A stretch of 39,558 nt of DNA, taken from contig JBNGIO010006455.1 in the NCBI GenBank assembly GCA_049999805.1, forward strand, positions 1 to 39,558. Reading direction: 5' to 3'. Below are positions 19,411 to 30,589 of the stretch, one piece after another (position 1 is the first letter of the stretch; every line of letters starts with the position of its first letter). The notes beneath the pieces were generated by a model, which was given only the letters and a program-made list of their open reading frames with translations, was not told the origin of the DNA and searched no databases. A program made the position numbers and the translations under genes. The DNA is from Folioceros fuciformis. Its lineage: Eukaryota; Anthocerotophyta; Anthocerotopsida; Anthocerotales.

Positions 19411-21009
19411 GTACTGTGTGTGTGAAGCTGATTCAAGTGTGTGCGTCGACTGCTTGTACATACATACAGTGTATGTACATTTGTACAGTACTGTGTGTTG
19501 TGGGAGGCGGGTTTCCGGTCTTTCGCATTCCTGTCATGAGCCCGCGACAGAGACCTCTCACACAACTGCTGTGCCGGGATTTTGCACAAGCGGGCAACTT
19601 GAGTGAATTCGAACTTCCCTATACATACGTGGCCCTCGTGATCGATCGCGACACAGAGACTCGATTCAAATATGCTTGCTTTGGCGCTCCGTCTGTCCTC
19701 TGCCCACTGCACTCCCAACACACGTCTCACTGAAATTGGCTTGGAATTTGCATCTAGCTGGAGTCATGACACGTATATTGTGGGTCTGGTGCGGAGAATG
19801 ATTTTTCAGGACTTCTGTGAGGCCAAATCATGGTGTTGTGTACCATGCCTTTCATCAGCCTCAACTGCATTACCCGAAGTGGAATTTAGGCAAAATTATT
19901 GCCAACTAATGCAACTGCCTTCTGGATATCTGTTGCTTGACGGCCACCGCATGAATGTGTAACGAACAGAAGAGTGACACGGGATCGGGACACGGAATCT
20001 TAAACTTCATATGAGATTGGGGCCCTGGGAGTTCAGACTAGTTGGACGGACTACTGGACGAGTTTACTACTTCTGGAGGAAGTTCAGGCTTCTCAACAAA
20101 CTGTGCAAAAGTATGAGAGAGTGTGACTTCATGTTCCGTGCATGGGCTGCACTTGGAGGATTCCCGATGCTTCGCTAGCGAAGAAGACGAGTGAGTGAAG
20201 CACATTCAGGAAGTGGTCGGTCTGCGACTGAAAGAGGATGCAGTCAGCTTGGCAGTACTTTCCCACTGAGAGCAACATGGACAGTAGAAGGGTTCAGTCC
20301 TGCAAGACATAGCATCATCCACGTACAGGGAGGCAGTAGTATATCTCCTGTGATCGATAGGAGCATACAATCCAGTTCCTGGTGCTCCCACCTGTTGCTC
20401 TGGAGCATCCTCTCGGTCACGAACGTTAACCCCGGGTGACGTGCAATTTCGTTCACCACCGTCTCACCTTCTCCGTCTCCTGTTAGCATCGTCCGATGTC
20501 AGAAAGATGTATTTCCGGGAAGGATCCATACCTTCCCTGGGGCTCACGACCTCAAGGTGCTATTCACTCTCATGAAGCCCGTTCCGTGAGCCAACGACTC
20601 TCACAACCCTGTTCCTCAGCTCTGGGGTTTTCGGGCCCTTCCTGGATCAAGCTCTCTTCCTGCATGGGATGTATGACACAGTCTTTCCTCTCTACGGGAT
20701 CATGATCTGCATCAAACGGGAAAAACACCACGACATATTATCAACAACTGCAGGACGCCCAACCCGATCGACAATCGTAGCACGCGCACAAGTGCTGGTT
20801 ATTCAGTACATACATGCGGGCATCAGAACCATGTAAAAGCATAGGCCGGCCTTACAACACGGAGGCACAACGGGTCCAGGCCCAGGAACGCTTAACTGCC
20901 GAGCCTTGACGGTTGGTTGCAGCAAAGGATGCATGTCCTCAACGGCGCTCTCGTCTCTCCTGGAGAGCGTGAAAAATGCACATCCCGTTCGTGACGCATG
21001 TAGGAAGCG
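19411..21009. other. Intergenic between divergent XXT and TH2-like genes; no gene seen
   Basis: The two flanking genes point away from each other, so this stretch should hold both promoters. ORFs of up to 96 codons are present without motifs. A TGTA/TACA-rich run lies at 19457-19490 (ACATACATACAGTGTATGTACA), which includes a short inverted repeat. The 5' leader of the TH2-like gene probably begins in the last few hundred bases. Confidence 0.4.
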
Positions 21010-24000
21010 ATGGGAGACTACGGCGAGGAATCCCGTGGACATTCCCGGGCCGGGTCTCGGGTGGTGACGACAGCGTGGAAGCCAGGGAGGCCTTTGCCTG
21101 CTTCTCGGCATTCCAGTGTCAACGACTGGCCTGCAGAGCGGGCGTCTGGATCGAGGGCCTGGCTGCCCGGCCTGGTGCCTCCAGGAGAACAGGGGGGTTC
21201 TCTGTCTGGCTCCCAGTACAGCATTCCTACGGTAGCAGGGTCCCAGGCCACCGATGACAGCAGCGTGGCGGTGCAGGAGGAGTCTCCTCCCCAAAGCTCG
21301 CAGGTTTTGGGTGATGTCGACCCTGAATGGGCTCCTCGTGCACCGCTGTTTCCTCGCCTGTCCATCAGTGGGGCGCCCTTGAAGCTCATTGATGCGATCT
21401 GGACAGGGGCCCAGGCGGAGGTTATGTCCTTTCTGCACCACCCATTTCTCGGGGCTGTTCTCACGCACAACGTCCCAACCGAGCTTCTGACGCAGTATCT
21501 GAATGAAGAGGCCTTCCTCTTCTCTGCAGCAACTATGTTGTGAGGCCGCTGACCTACTTTCTTTGTTGTGCTGCTTTCATTCAAGAGGTGTCGTAAAGAT
21601 GTCTGACATGAGCGTGCTGTTGCAACACATAGATCTCAACACCCGCTAGTGAGTGCTGCTTTGCTCAACGTGCCAAATTTTATCAACACCTTGAGAGTTG
21701 TGCTTTATGACTTGGTAATGCTCACCTCTTAAGGCAACAAGGCTCAGAGGGTGGTCGCATTTTCGCTTGCCGGATGCCGCATTTTCTCATGCTGGCCAGA
21801 GTTTGTAGACGAAGTTATGGCTGCAGCTCAGGGTTTGTGCATGTCTCAGACTCAAGACGGCTGGAATGGTATATTTGCCACTCTTGATGGATTTCAATCA
21901 CGTGACTTCAACAGCACAGTGGCGCAGCAGAAGCAATGTGGTCCTTCTTGCAACAAAAGTCGTCTTCCAATTACAACGTGGACGCCCTGGTTGCTTGGGT
22001 AGCCATTCTGCGCGTGAGGAGCCTTGTTGAAGCTGTCATTGGCAGGAGGATCCCCACGCAAGGAATAGGAAAGAGTCCATTTGTTGTGTGGATTAGCACT
22101 TATGGTGAAGAAGCGTTTCAGGTCAGTGTATGATCCAGTGTGTGGTGCTTCTGGCTTTGTACTCGTCGACACTCCTGTCATTCTTGGCTGAATGTGGACC
22201 AGCAAGTACAGGTCTGTGCTACGCTACTGGAGGAAGCCCTGGAATCTTGTTACCCACAAAGCCCTGACCAAGGAGAAATGCAACGTCTGCTGGATATCTT
22301 CAGGACAACTATCAGGCTTGACATCGAAATATTTTCAAACTTGTACTCTAGTGTTCCCAACTACACGGAGTATAAAATTGAACAGAATAGTCCGTGGAAC
22401 CCTTGTAATCTCCTCTTTGCCACCGACTATGATTGCACTTGTACAGTGAAGGATTCTTGTTACCTTCTAGTATGGGCCTCAGAGGCTGCAGGGCGAATCA
22501 ATGACGGCCGGCTGGTTCAGGCTCACCAGGCCATTTGCACGGATCATGATGTAAGTGTGCTGGACTGTCTGGCATCCATGCCCGATTTCAATTTTGACCC
22601 GGGCCCTGAGCAATTTATATCGGAGATAAGGTTTGAGCTGTTGCCCGGAATGGACCCTAGTCTTGAATCAATGGCCAGAGCGATTCTCGACCAGGATTAC
22701 ATGGATACAGAGGATATTCCTGCCATGCAACCTGTTGCCGGGTTTGCAGCCATCCGAGAGGCGCTCCTGTGGCTAGCACAGCTTGAAACTGACACAAATA
22801 AGGTAAGGCCAGCAAGATCCCAATTTGGAGCGTTGTTCAGGCCTCAAGTACATCATCTGACCCACAGTCTACAAAAACTGTGGGTTAGGTGACGTCTCGA
22901 ACTGAGCAAGATGACTAATGCATGTCTCATGTTACACAAGGTTGACAAAGCTGGTCGTCTTCTTTCTTTTGCAGAAAGTCATGGACCGTGGACTGTTGGT
23001 GGGCCTTACCAGACAGGCTATCAAGGCAGCGGGGAAGAAGGCTGCTATGCAGAACAACTGCCTCCAAGTACTCAAACGATTAACAAAATCTGGGTGCTCC
23101 ATCCATGTCATCTCCGCGAACTGGTCAAGGGATTTGATTCTGAGCGGACTTTCCTTTATCCCCGGTAGGAAGCTGCATCAAGGCGGCTTTACCCTCTTTC
23201 GTCGTGTCTCGTGTCGCTGTAATGCGGGGGTGGGCAACGAGACCTAATGTATGCTATATCGTGTCATGCAGAAGGCATGCTTTATGTTCACTCCAATGAT
23301 TTGGAGTACGAGGCATCTGGAACATCTAACGGGAAGTTCTCGAGTAGCGTTACAAACGCTTTTGATAAGGAGCACGTCTTGGAAGTGCTTCGAAGGATTG
23401 TGAATCAATTTGCTGGGGTTGAACAGCCTTCCTCGCATTTTCTCCCTGACGATCAGGGAAGGATGGTTGTATACCTGGGAGATGCTCAAACTGACCTGCT
23501 GGCCCTACTTGATGCGGACCTTGGCATAGTTATTGGCAAAAATCCTGCTCTGAGACACATGTTGAGTAAATACAGGATTCGGTTATTGCCACTCGTGGAG
23601 GCTTCAGCGCATATTTCAGTTTCAAGACTGTACAGTTCTCATCGCAGCTACAGGCAATCAGGAATCCTATTTGAAGCAAGTGGTTGGGAGGATGTTGAAG
23701 CCTGTCTCTTTGGGGATTGCACATTACAGGCCACTGACGATTTCAAGGCCTTCTGCTGTCCACCGGGGCAACGAGGTGTTCTTCACAGAGAGAGAACAGG
23801 GCAGCAAAACATGCTGTCCCAGTTCCGAAATTCTGTCTTGCAGACAAACGTTTTTGGATCTGACATTTCATCTCCAGCCCTTCAGCGCATGCCAAAGTAC
23901 CGCAACTCTCAGGAATTTACATATGGGGATCAGCCTTTTGGTCAGGAGCCTCGAAGATTTTCGTCTGATGAAGGGCTGCATATGACAGGGCAAGGCGGGA

Positions 24001-26000
24001 ATGGCCAAGGAGGTGAGTTTGGATCTTTCTCACATGGATCGCCGATGGGAGGGCAAGTTGAATTTTCTCTGGGAGCGCAGTCGAAATCTCTCATGCCCTT
24101 TCCCACGCATGAAGGTTCTGCTGAAGGAGGTCAGTCAGGATCCTTCTCTCAAGGATCTCTGATTGGAGGGCAAGGTGGATTTCCTTTGAGAGGCCAGCCC
24201 AAATCTCTCATGCCCTTTCCCAGACAAGAAGGTTCTGGCCAGTTAGGATCTTTCTCTCAAGGAACTCGCTTCCCTGGATACAATGTTTATTCAGGATCTC
24301 TCTCTCAAGGAACTCTCTTCTCCGGACACGAAGGTTATGGCGAGGGTGGGCAGTCACGATCTTCCTCTCAAGGAACGCCCTTTTCCGGACATGCAGGTTA
24401 TGTTGAGGGAGGATCTCTCACTCAGGGAATGCCCTTTCCCGGACACGCAGGTTATGGTGAGGGAGCTCAGTCAGGATCCTTCTCTCACGGAATGGCCTTT
24501 CCTAGACACGTTGGTCAGGATGAGGGAGGTCGAACTGCATCATTTTCTCAAGAAATGTCCTTCCCTCGCCAGGAAGGTCAGGATGCATCTTTCTCCAGCG
24601 AGTTTCCGTTTCCTGGAGAAGTTGGTCAGGACGAGGGAGGTCGAACTGCATCATTTTCTCAAGGAATGCCTTTCCCTCGCCAGGAAGGTCAGGGTGCGTC
24701 GTTCTCCAGCGAGTTCCCGTTTCCCAAACAAGGTGCGTATGGTGACGGAGGTCGTGGTGGACCTTTCTCCGATGGTTTCCCCTTTCTCGAACAAACTGGT
24801 TACGATAATGAGGGTCAGGGTGGATCGTCGTCACAGGGGATAATGCCCTTTGGTGCTCAAGGAGCTGATGGCCTGGACGGTCCTACTGGATCCTTCTCGA
24901 CGAGAGTGCCTGTTGTTGAAGAAGGTGACCTTGATCAGAGAGGAGGGTCACTCTCTCAGGGAATGCCACCGTTTAGTGGGTTCGAAGGGCCACGTTCCTC
25001 ACGCAGGCTTCCTTTCAGTCCAAGATTTTCCTTCACTATAGGATCGCAAGGGACTCCAGTTGCTAAGAAACAGTCCTTCAGCCAAGCCCCCGCGTTGGCG
25101 CCCATGCCAAAAAACATGTGGATGTCGGCAGATCTACAGCCAGGTGGGAACCAAGGAGATGTACGCTTGGAGACCGTGAAGAGGGATCTCTCCTTTACTG
25201 ATACATCCATGGGGCCTCCGTTCCCATCGCTTGGAGCCCCCGACGGCTCAGTTAGTCAGTCGGGAAGGATGAGCACATCGCCGAAAACAAGCACGAGCAC
25301 TCCTCCCAAGCCATCCTTCGGTCAAGGTGAGTGGTCGAGAGACAGAACGCCACCAAAAGGTAGACCTCTCACTCCAACGTTGTTACCTTTCCATCAAGGA
25401 GCTCAAGGATTGGAGATGAAGGGCACGGACTTCCCAAGGATGGGCTCACCTCCTACCTTATCAAACAGTAAAGATCCTTTCGAGGGCTTCGACATGTCCA
25501 GGCGAGGCTCTCCTCCCCAGAGCATGCCCTTCACTAGTCAGACAAATCCTGGAAATCTCGATGACGGCTTCCCATCGTTTCCTAGAATGAGCACACCTCC
25601 CAAGACAAGGCAATCCAGCTCGGGACCTCCTGGACTTGGTGACGGAGAGCTGAGAGGTATTTCCTTCAGTCAGGCATTCCATGACGATGGATCTCCATCG
25701 TTTCCCAGAATGGGCACTCCTCCCAGGACAAGACAATCCAGTCAGGGACTTCCTGGAGTTGGTGACGGAGTTGTGGGCGGTATACGTCTGAAGGGTTCCT
25801 ACAGTCAATTACCTCTACGGGTCTCTCAAACAGAGTCACCTACTGCGTTGCCCTTCTCACCACCACCGCCTCTCAAGGCGATGAACCGACCTCTGAAGGC
25901 CATGCCCCTGGCCATGATGCCCATGCCCCAGAACACGACCGGAAGTACTCCAAATCCTCTGGGTGGCTTTCCCCAAGGTTTTCAAGGAGAGGACGAATGA
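21010..26000 (+). CDS. TH2-like TenA/HAD thiamin-monophosphate phosphatase with long repetitive C-terminal tail
   Basis: A minimal model, 21010-21539, 21920-22121, 22203-22802, 22975-23164 and 23272-26000, keeps frame throughout (1416 residues). The last three introns are firm; the 380-nt first intron probably hides another TenA exon. Parts: a Ser/Pro-rich N-terminus; TenA-like segments (FLHHPFLGAVLTHNVPTELL; PFVVWISTYGEEAFQ); then a HAD phosphatase with DYDCT (DxDxT, about 22425), HVISANWSRD and GDAQTD (about 23478). Plant TH2 removes phosphate from thiamin monophosphate; its TenA half salvages thiamin breakdown products. The HAD match ends near 23726 (GWEDVEACLFG), where known TH2 proteins stop. 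Here the same exon continues for 757 codons: Gly/Ser/Phe/Gln-rich repeats (24015-24990), then Ser/Thr-Pro-rich repeats. The start ATG is the first in this frame; an upstream exon with a targeting peptide is possible. The HAD cap is divergent. Confidence 0.85.
24015..24990 (+). repeat. Coding tandem repeats, GSFSQG-x-PFP-x-GHxGYGEGG type
   Basis: Within the last exon of the TH2-like gene about 14 units of roughly 17-30 codons recur around a core such as GSFSQGMPFPRQEGQ. Two stretches (about 24513-24590 and 24627-24710) are nearly identical at the DNA level, so recent unequal exchange has acted. The frame is kept across all units although their lengths differ. A second pair of repeats lies at about 25575-25800 (FPRMSTPPKTRQSS and FPRMGTPPRTRQSS, about 123 nt apart). 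The composition (Gly, Ser, Gln, Phe, Pro; few charged residues) is that of a disordered, prion-like sequence. Confidence 0.88.
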
Positions 26001-26618
26001 TGGAATCATTGAATAATTTGTAGAGAGCAACGAGCAAGGTGAGATCCTGGCAAACAACACTCGTAGTCTCTAATTTCAACCCTCCGTCTCTGATGTATGT
26101 CTGTCCTACAACTCATAGGGACAGAAACGATCGAACCTTCAGGGCAGTTCTGAGGACTGACAAACCAGTTCTTTGAGTGGTTGCACAGCGTTGCATTCTC
26201 ACTAACTCTAACACCACCTCATCGTGCATCAAAAATTGTCAGTTCCCTCCGAGGACTGTCTATCGCATTATCACAAACTGACCTCCATTCCATCCTGGAT
26301 GGAACTTAACAAACACGCATCCATGAAAGAAACCCCAATTCCCTATCTTCTGCTCGTGTCCCGTCTTTTGCTCCCTTCAGATCCCTGCATCTTCCCCCAT
26401 CTTGTATACCAACCAAGACAACGTAAGTAGCCTCCTTAGTCTTTTTCTATCAACCAGGAAGAGCAAGTAGCGCAACTAAAACTTAGCATGGATTCATCAT
26501 TAGCGGAGCTTGTTGTTACGGGATACTTGAAGACTTTATCGAAAAAAAAAAAGATGGAAGTTCCATCTACCCCGTGGAGAGGGAACAACCCGCAATGGGG
26601 AAATGCCAAGAATGGGGC
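26001..26618. other. 3' flank of the TH2-like gene; no further gene
   Basis: The first ~330 bases after the stop match, imperfectly, the sequence at about 32310-32605 (shared CCTACAACTCATA, AACGATCG, CCATTCTC/GCATTCTC and CACCATCTCATCG-like blocks in the same order). A poly-A run lies at 26541-26552. No coding signal is seen. Confidence 0.6.
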
Positions 26619-29600
26619 CTAACCCCGTCGTCCATCTAGCCTGTAACTCCCTATCACTCTTAAGATGTCACATTCTGGTATAAGGTATGGCCTACTTATC
26701 ACAGTGGCCGTTGAAGCCGCATCCGCCGTGCTTGATGTTGTTTGAAGAATCACGTTTGCCAAGGCCTTTTGTGACGCAATCGAAACCCGTTGCTGGAAAA
26801 ATGCCACCAGGTTGGATAGGGAATGCCCAATGTTGCTTCTACTGACGTGATGGGCCTTCGCGCATGTCTTCAAAAACCTGGAAAAATGCTTACCCATGGC
26901 CCTATGCGTTTCAATGGCAAGGGGGATGAACAAGTGACCCTACTACATAGACCTGTACTTGCAAGTCTTCCTTGTCGTGCTTCCTTTTGCCGCCCAAACC
27001 GGGGGGTTGATAAAGACATGCTCACTGATGGTTGTTCGAGTGGGGTCTGTGACCACCACAACTGCTACAGAAACCTGGTACCCCTTGTACAATGAGGCAG
27101 ATGCTATATAGCAAGGTATATGGGCGCTCCTTGTAGGGGAAGAAGCCACCCTCTTTGGCCAAAGAAAACATAACGTCCCTTACTACATTATGGGTGGCGA
27201 TGCGCTGCCTGCCGATAGGGCAATACGCAAGGTGGCTCTTGGGATCGTCGAGGGGGATCCTACAGCTATAAGAAGAGAGAGACCAGGCCAACGACTGGAC
27301 CAAGCTAAGGCGGAACCTCATCACGGTAGAGAAAGAAGTTGGTGCGATTTGGAAAGCTTGGATGCATGGACGGGCCAACAGCCAAGAGCCAGAACCCTTC
27401 CCCGAACAAGATTGAAGGCATGTCCGGGCCTGCTTGTCAATAGAGGAATCTATCATGAGGGCCTGTAGCTCTTGCCCATAATGCTTTTCCATGAGGGTGG
27501 TCTAAAGCCCCCTCATACCCCCACAAAGGAAGGAGGAACCGTGCGGATGAGGTACTCGGGGCGTGTGCAAAGCATGTGGAGGGGATATTGTAGGTCACCT
27601 TTGGGTCCCCAAGCTGATGAAGGTCCTCAATGTGTGCCAAATCCTCCATCAAAGCTGCATCCACCAATTCGTAGATGAAGTTGAGGGGGCCAACAGGGAT
27701 CCCTAGGATGCGGATTCCCAACGGAGAATTGATGTTCCCCTCCGAAAATTGTAGAGATGGAGTAATACCAGATGGAGACTACATCTTACACTTAGAAATC
27801 TTGACTTTTAGGCCCAACCATAAGAGCTCTATTGAGAAAAACTCAAAGGCTTGCTTAACCTTATCCCTTGGACCCAAGAGATGGGTGTCATCGGCCACTG
27901 ATGGGAAGAGACAACCCCCTACCGCAGAAGCGGTAATTGAAAGGGCTCTAAAGTGAGCCATAGCAAAGAGAGCCCCTCATAGGGGATCCCCCTAGCGCGT
28001 ACTTGTTGCCGAGTCGAGCACTGACACCTCCTCCACTGTGGGCCCGTGTTGAAAGTAGAGATTAGACGGAGCACCATAGAAGGAACGGACAAAGAGGATA
28101 AGAGACTCCAAACGACTGCCAGCAACCTTCAGCTCATTCAAAATAGCCACCCTAGAGACGGTGTTGAAGGCATTCTTCACATCAACTTGCAAGACAACCC
28201 AATCTGGATGCAGGTCCAAGATTGCTATAACCCGAAGACCACTGCCTCACAACCCCTCGAGGTAGCAATCCCGAATTGGTGGGGGCTGAAGTGGGCCTGA
28301 AGCTGCTCTCTGAGTTGGAGAGTAATGCTGCGGCTAATGAGCCGCAAGAACGCCTTGCCCACCGCAATGGGGCGCACTCCGGGGTGGGTTTCTCCAAAGC
28401 CAGCAACCTGTCGGCACCCAAGACCATAGCAATCCAAGGGGGAGTCTCACCCCACGCCATAGCAACCGCCAAGGAAAAAAGCTCAGAGAAGCTAGTAGAA
28501 GGGTCCTCCAAAGCAAAATAGTTCCGGAGGTGGTCATAGACCGTCCCGGATAAGCCACTGGAAGAAAGTCTTGGTGCGGTGACAAGAGCTCGACCGTATA
28601 CAACCCGATCAAGGCAAAAAGGCTCCTTGGGCACAAACTGCAGAACCTCCTGAGGGATGGGATCACCTGGGCCTGGATGCAAAGCACGGAGGGCGGCAAT
28701 GGTCTCCTCCGAGGGCGATACCACCGACTCCGGCCGAAGGGCCCTAGCGGCTTTAGCAAACTCCCCTGCTCAACCTAGTAAGAGACACCTCTTGAGACTC
28801 GCCTTCACGGATCCTAATGGACCTAGTCCAACTTGATGGACTCCAACCTTGATTTCGTAGCGCAGCCGGCCTCCACTTGTAAAACCTCCTTGTCCCCCTT
28901 CCGGAACCGACGAAGGCGGGAGGCCACTTCCCTATGACCAGAAAGGCCGCCCCTGGAACGACGAAGGCAACACCTGGGAAGAAAGAGGAACAATGTCCAT
29001 GCTAACTTGTCTCGAGGGTCCGAAGCAAGGCGCTCCAATGGCAACTTGTATGTGAGTCGAACATCGTCATGCAAACACCTAGGGAGACGTCGAAACAAAC
29101 GTGGCCCCGGAAGACGGGTCTCATAAAGGGCTTGAAGATGGGGAGCCTGCGCCTACAGCTACAACCAAGATTCCTACGAAGGAGCAAGGGGCCCATCCGA
29201 AAGAGAAGTTGAAGGAGTAGCAGCAATGGAAGAAGCACCCCTGACATGTAGCTCCCAAAGGGTCCGATTAAAGCCCTTGTGTACTTTAACCAAGTGACAC
29301 CTGATCCCCATAACCCCTTTGAACAAAGGGTTGCATGAGGGACACGGGGTATCCTTGGCTGGCGTGGAAGAATGAGATGCAATAAGTAAATAGAATAGAT
29401 TGCCGTAGAGAGACCAACAGTAAACACCTTGCCGGCTCCAACCTACATGCATAATTCCGGCTTCCAACCCCGAATAACAAAACGAAAAAATATTGTGGAA
29501 CCAAAGCTCTCTGAAAATCTCCAAGCCAATTAGAAATTTTGAATCCCAGAAGGACCATAATACAAGGAAAATAACAAAAAGGACGAAAGATCGCCAAACC

Positions 29601-29700
29601 CAACTCCATCCGGATCGGAGGGCCGCAAACTGGAGTGCGACAAATCCCCCAGGGTCTGCCAAACCTAGCCCCACTGCCACGCCCAAACTGGCCCCAAAAG
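26619..29700 (-). mobile_element. Broken non-LTR retrotransposon (LINE) with N-terminal C2H2 finger and RT
   Basis: Read on the minus strand, pieces appear in LINE order but in changing frames. A C2H2 finger with C-x2-C-x12-H-x4-H lies at about 29344-29272 (CPSCNPLF...HLVKVH). A conserved pre-RT block with FLPRCCLRRSRGG lies near 28985. The RT has GVRPIAVGKAFLR (near 28375), HQFGIATSRGCE (near 28280), the catalytic Asp in LQVDVKNAFNTVSR (near 28195), then VADDTHLLG (near 27890), where the usual Tyr is Val. A GIRILGIPVG block sits near 27718. Past the RT there is a Cys/His cluster (SHLAYCPIGRQRIATHN, near 27250) and a C-terminal FIPLAIETHRAMG block (near 26930). At least five frame changes make it a pseudogene. 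A finger before the RT and a Cys/His motif after it recall R2/NeSL/Utopia-type elements with a restriction-like endonuclease, but I could not see the nuclease residues. Confidence 0.82.
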
Positions 29701-29860
29701 GAGCACAAGCCCAGAGAGAGCTGTCGAGCGCTAGCGAGCCATGGGGGCCTTGCAGTCCCCGCCCCTACAGCTACAAGCCTCTACAACCAAAGGCCCCTAC
29801 GGCTCCGCCATAACCTTCTCCCACTCCTCGCCGCTCTCGCTCACCGCTCCTACTATTGTG

Positions 29861-30132
29861 CTATATTGTATCTTATATATTCAAAACTAAAAGTCTCATA
29901 TGAAATGTTTCATGAATGTTCTTAAACGATTATGTTTTAGAGCTCTTTTATGGAATCATGATCTTTGTAAATTGCTAGTGGGTAAATGGCATCTAACTAT
30001 ATTGTATCTTATATATTCAAAACTAAAAGTCTCACATGAAAAGTTTCATGAAAGTTCTTAAACGATTATGTTTTAGAGCTCTTTTATGGAATCATGATCG
30101 TTGTGAATTGCTAGTGGGTAAATAGCATCTAA
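29861..30132 (+). repeat. Tandem duplication, two copies of 136 bp
   Basis: Copy 1 (29861-29996) and copy 2 (29997-30132) begin CTATATTGTATC and end GCATCTAA. They differ at only about seven positions, so the duplication is fairly recent. The unit is AT-rich. No termini of a known element are visible. Confidence 0.92.
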
Positions 30133-30589
30133 CATATCCCCATTTCGTTTCATTCTTTAATATGAATTCACCTCTTGACTCTTCTTCTTTAATGGTTGGT
30201 AAAGGTCCATACGACAATATGTTTTTAAAGTCATGACCAGGCAAGCTCATCTTTGTCTCAACATGTGATCTCGTATTACTTCTGTCATCAAGAAGCAAAT
30301 ACTCTAGGTTTTCTTCATTCTTGACTCCACAAATAAAGCATTTCAAGAATAGAGCTTGCATTGTTCTTTTGATGTTGTTATAGTATTGGTTCCAAAACAT
30401 GTGAGTGAGCAAAAAATTCTTACAGCTAGAAGAACTAGTTTCAATTAGATAATTTTTTTGTATTCTAGTTATTATGCTTGTGTTGTGGATAGGTAAAAGG
30501 CCACTTCTTGTAGACAACATTCCAATTGGTTGCATTGTATCATTACACTTTGGCATAGTGGCACTAGCCCATATACTTTGAAAACCCAT
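30092..30589 (-). CDS. Uncertain ORF of 165 codons in AT-rich DNA
   Basis: An ATG at 30589 opens a frame of 165 codons, long for AT-rich sequence. It contains a Cys/Leu-rich middle (MQALFLKCFICGVKN) and an acidic stretch. I recognise no family. Its 3' end runs into the second copy of the 136-bp duplication. It could be a fragment of a mobile-element protein or chance. No splice partner or promoter was found. Confidence 0.2.
   Translation of the reverse strand: MGFQSIWASATMPKCNDTMQPIGMLSTRSGLLPIHNTSIITRIQKNYLIETSSSSCKNFLLTHMFWNQYYNNIKRTMQALFLKCFICGVKNEENLEYLLLDDRSNTRSHVETKMSLPGHDFKNILSYGPLPTIKEEESRGEFILKNETKWGYVRCYLPTSNSQRS

Noticed and set aside
22551-22749. Possible intron starting at a perfect GTAAGT in the HAD cap region
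   Set aside because: The nearest good acceptor (before 22750) would shift the frame, and the exon is open throughout.
24283-24843. 186-codon ORF in another plus frame and a 110-codon minus ORF inside the TH2-like tail
   Set aside because: Shadows of a repeat array whose unit lengths are multiples of three; the main frame continues unbroken through them.
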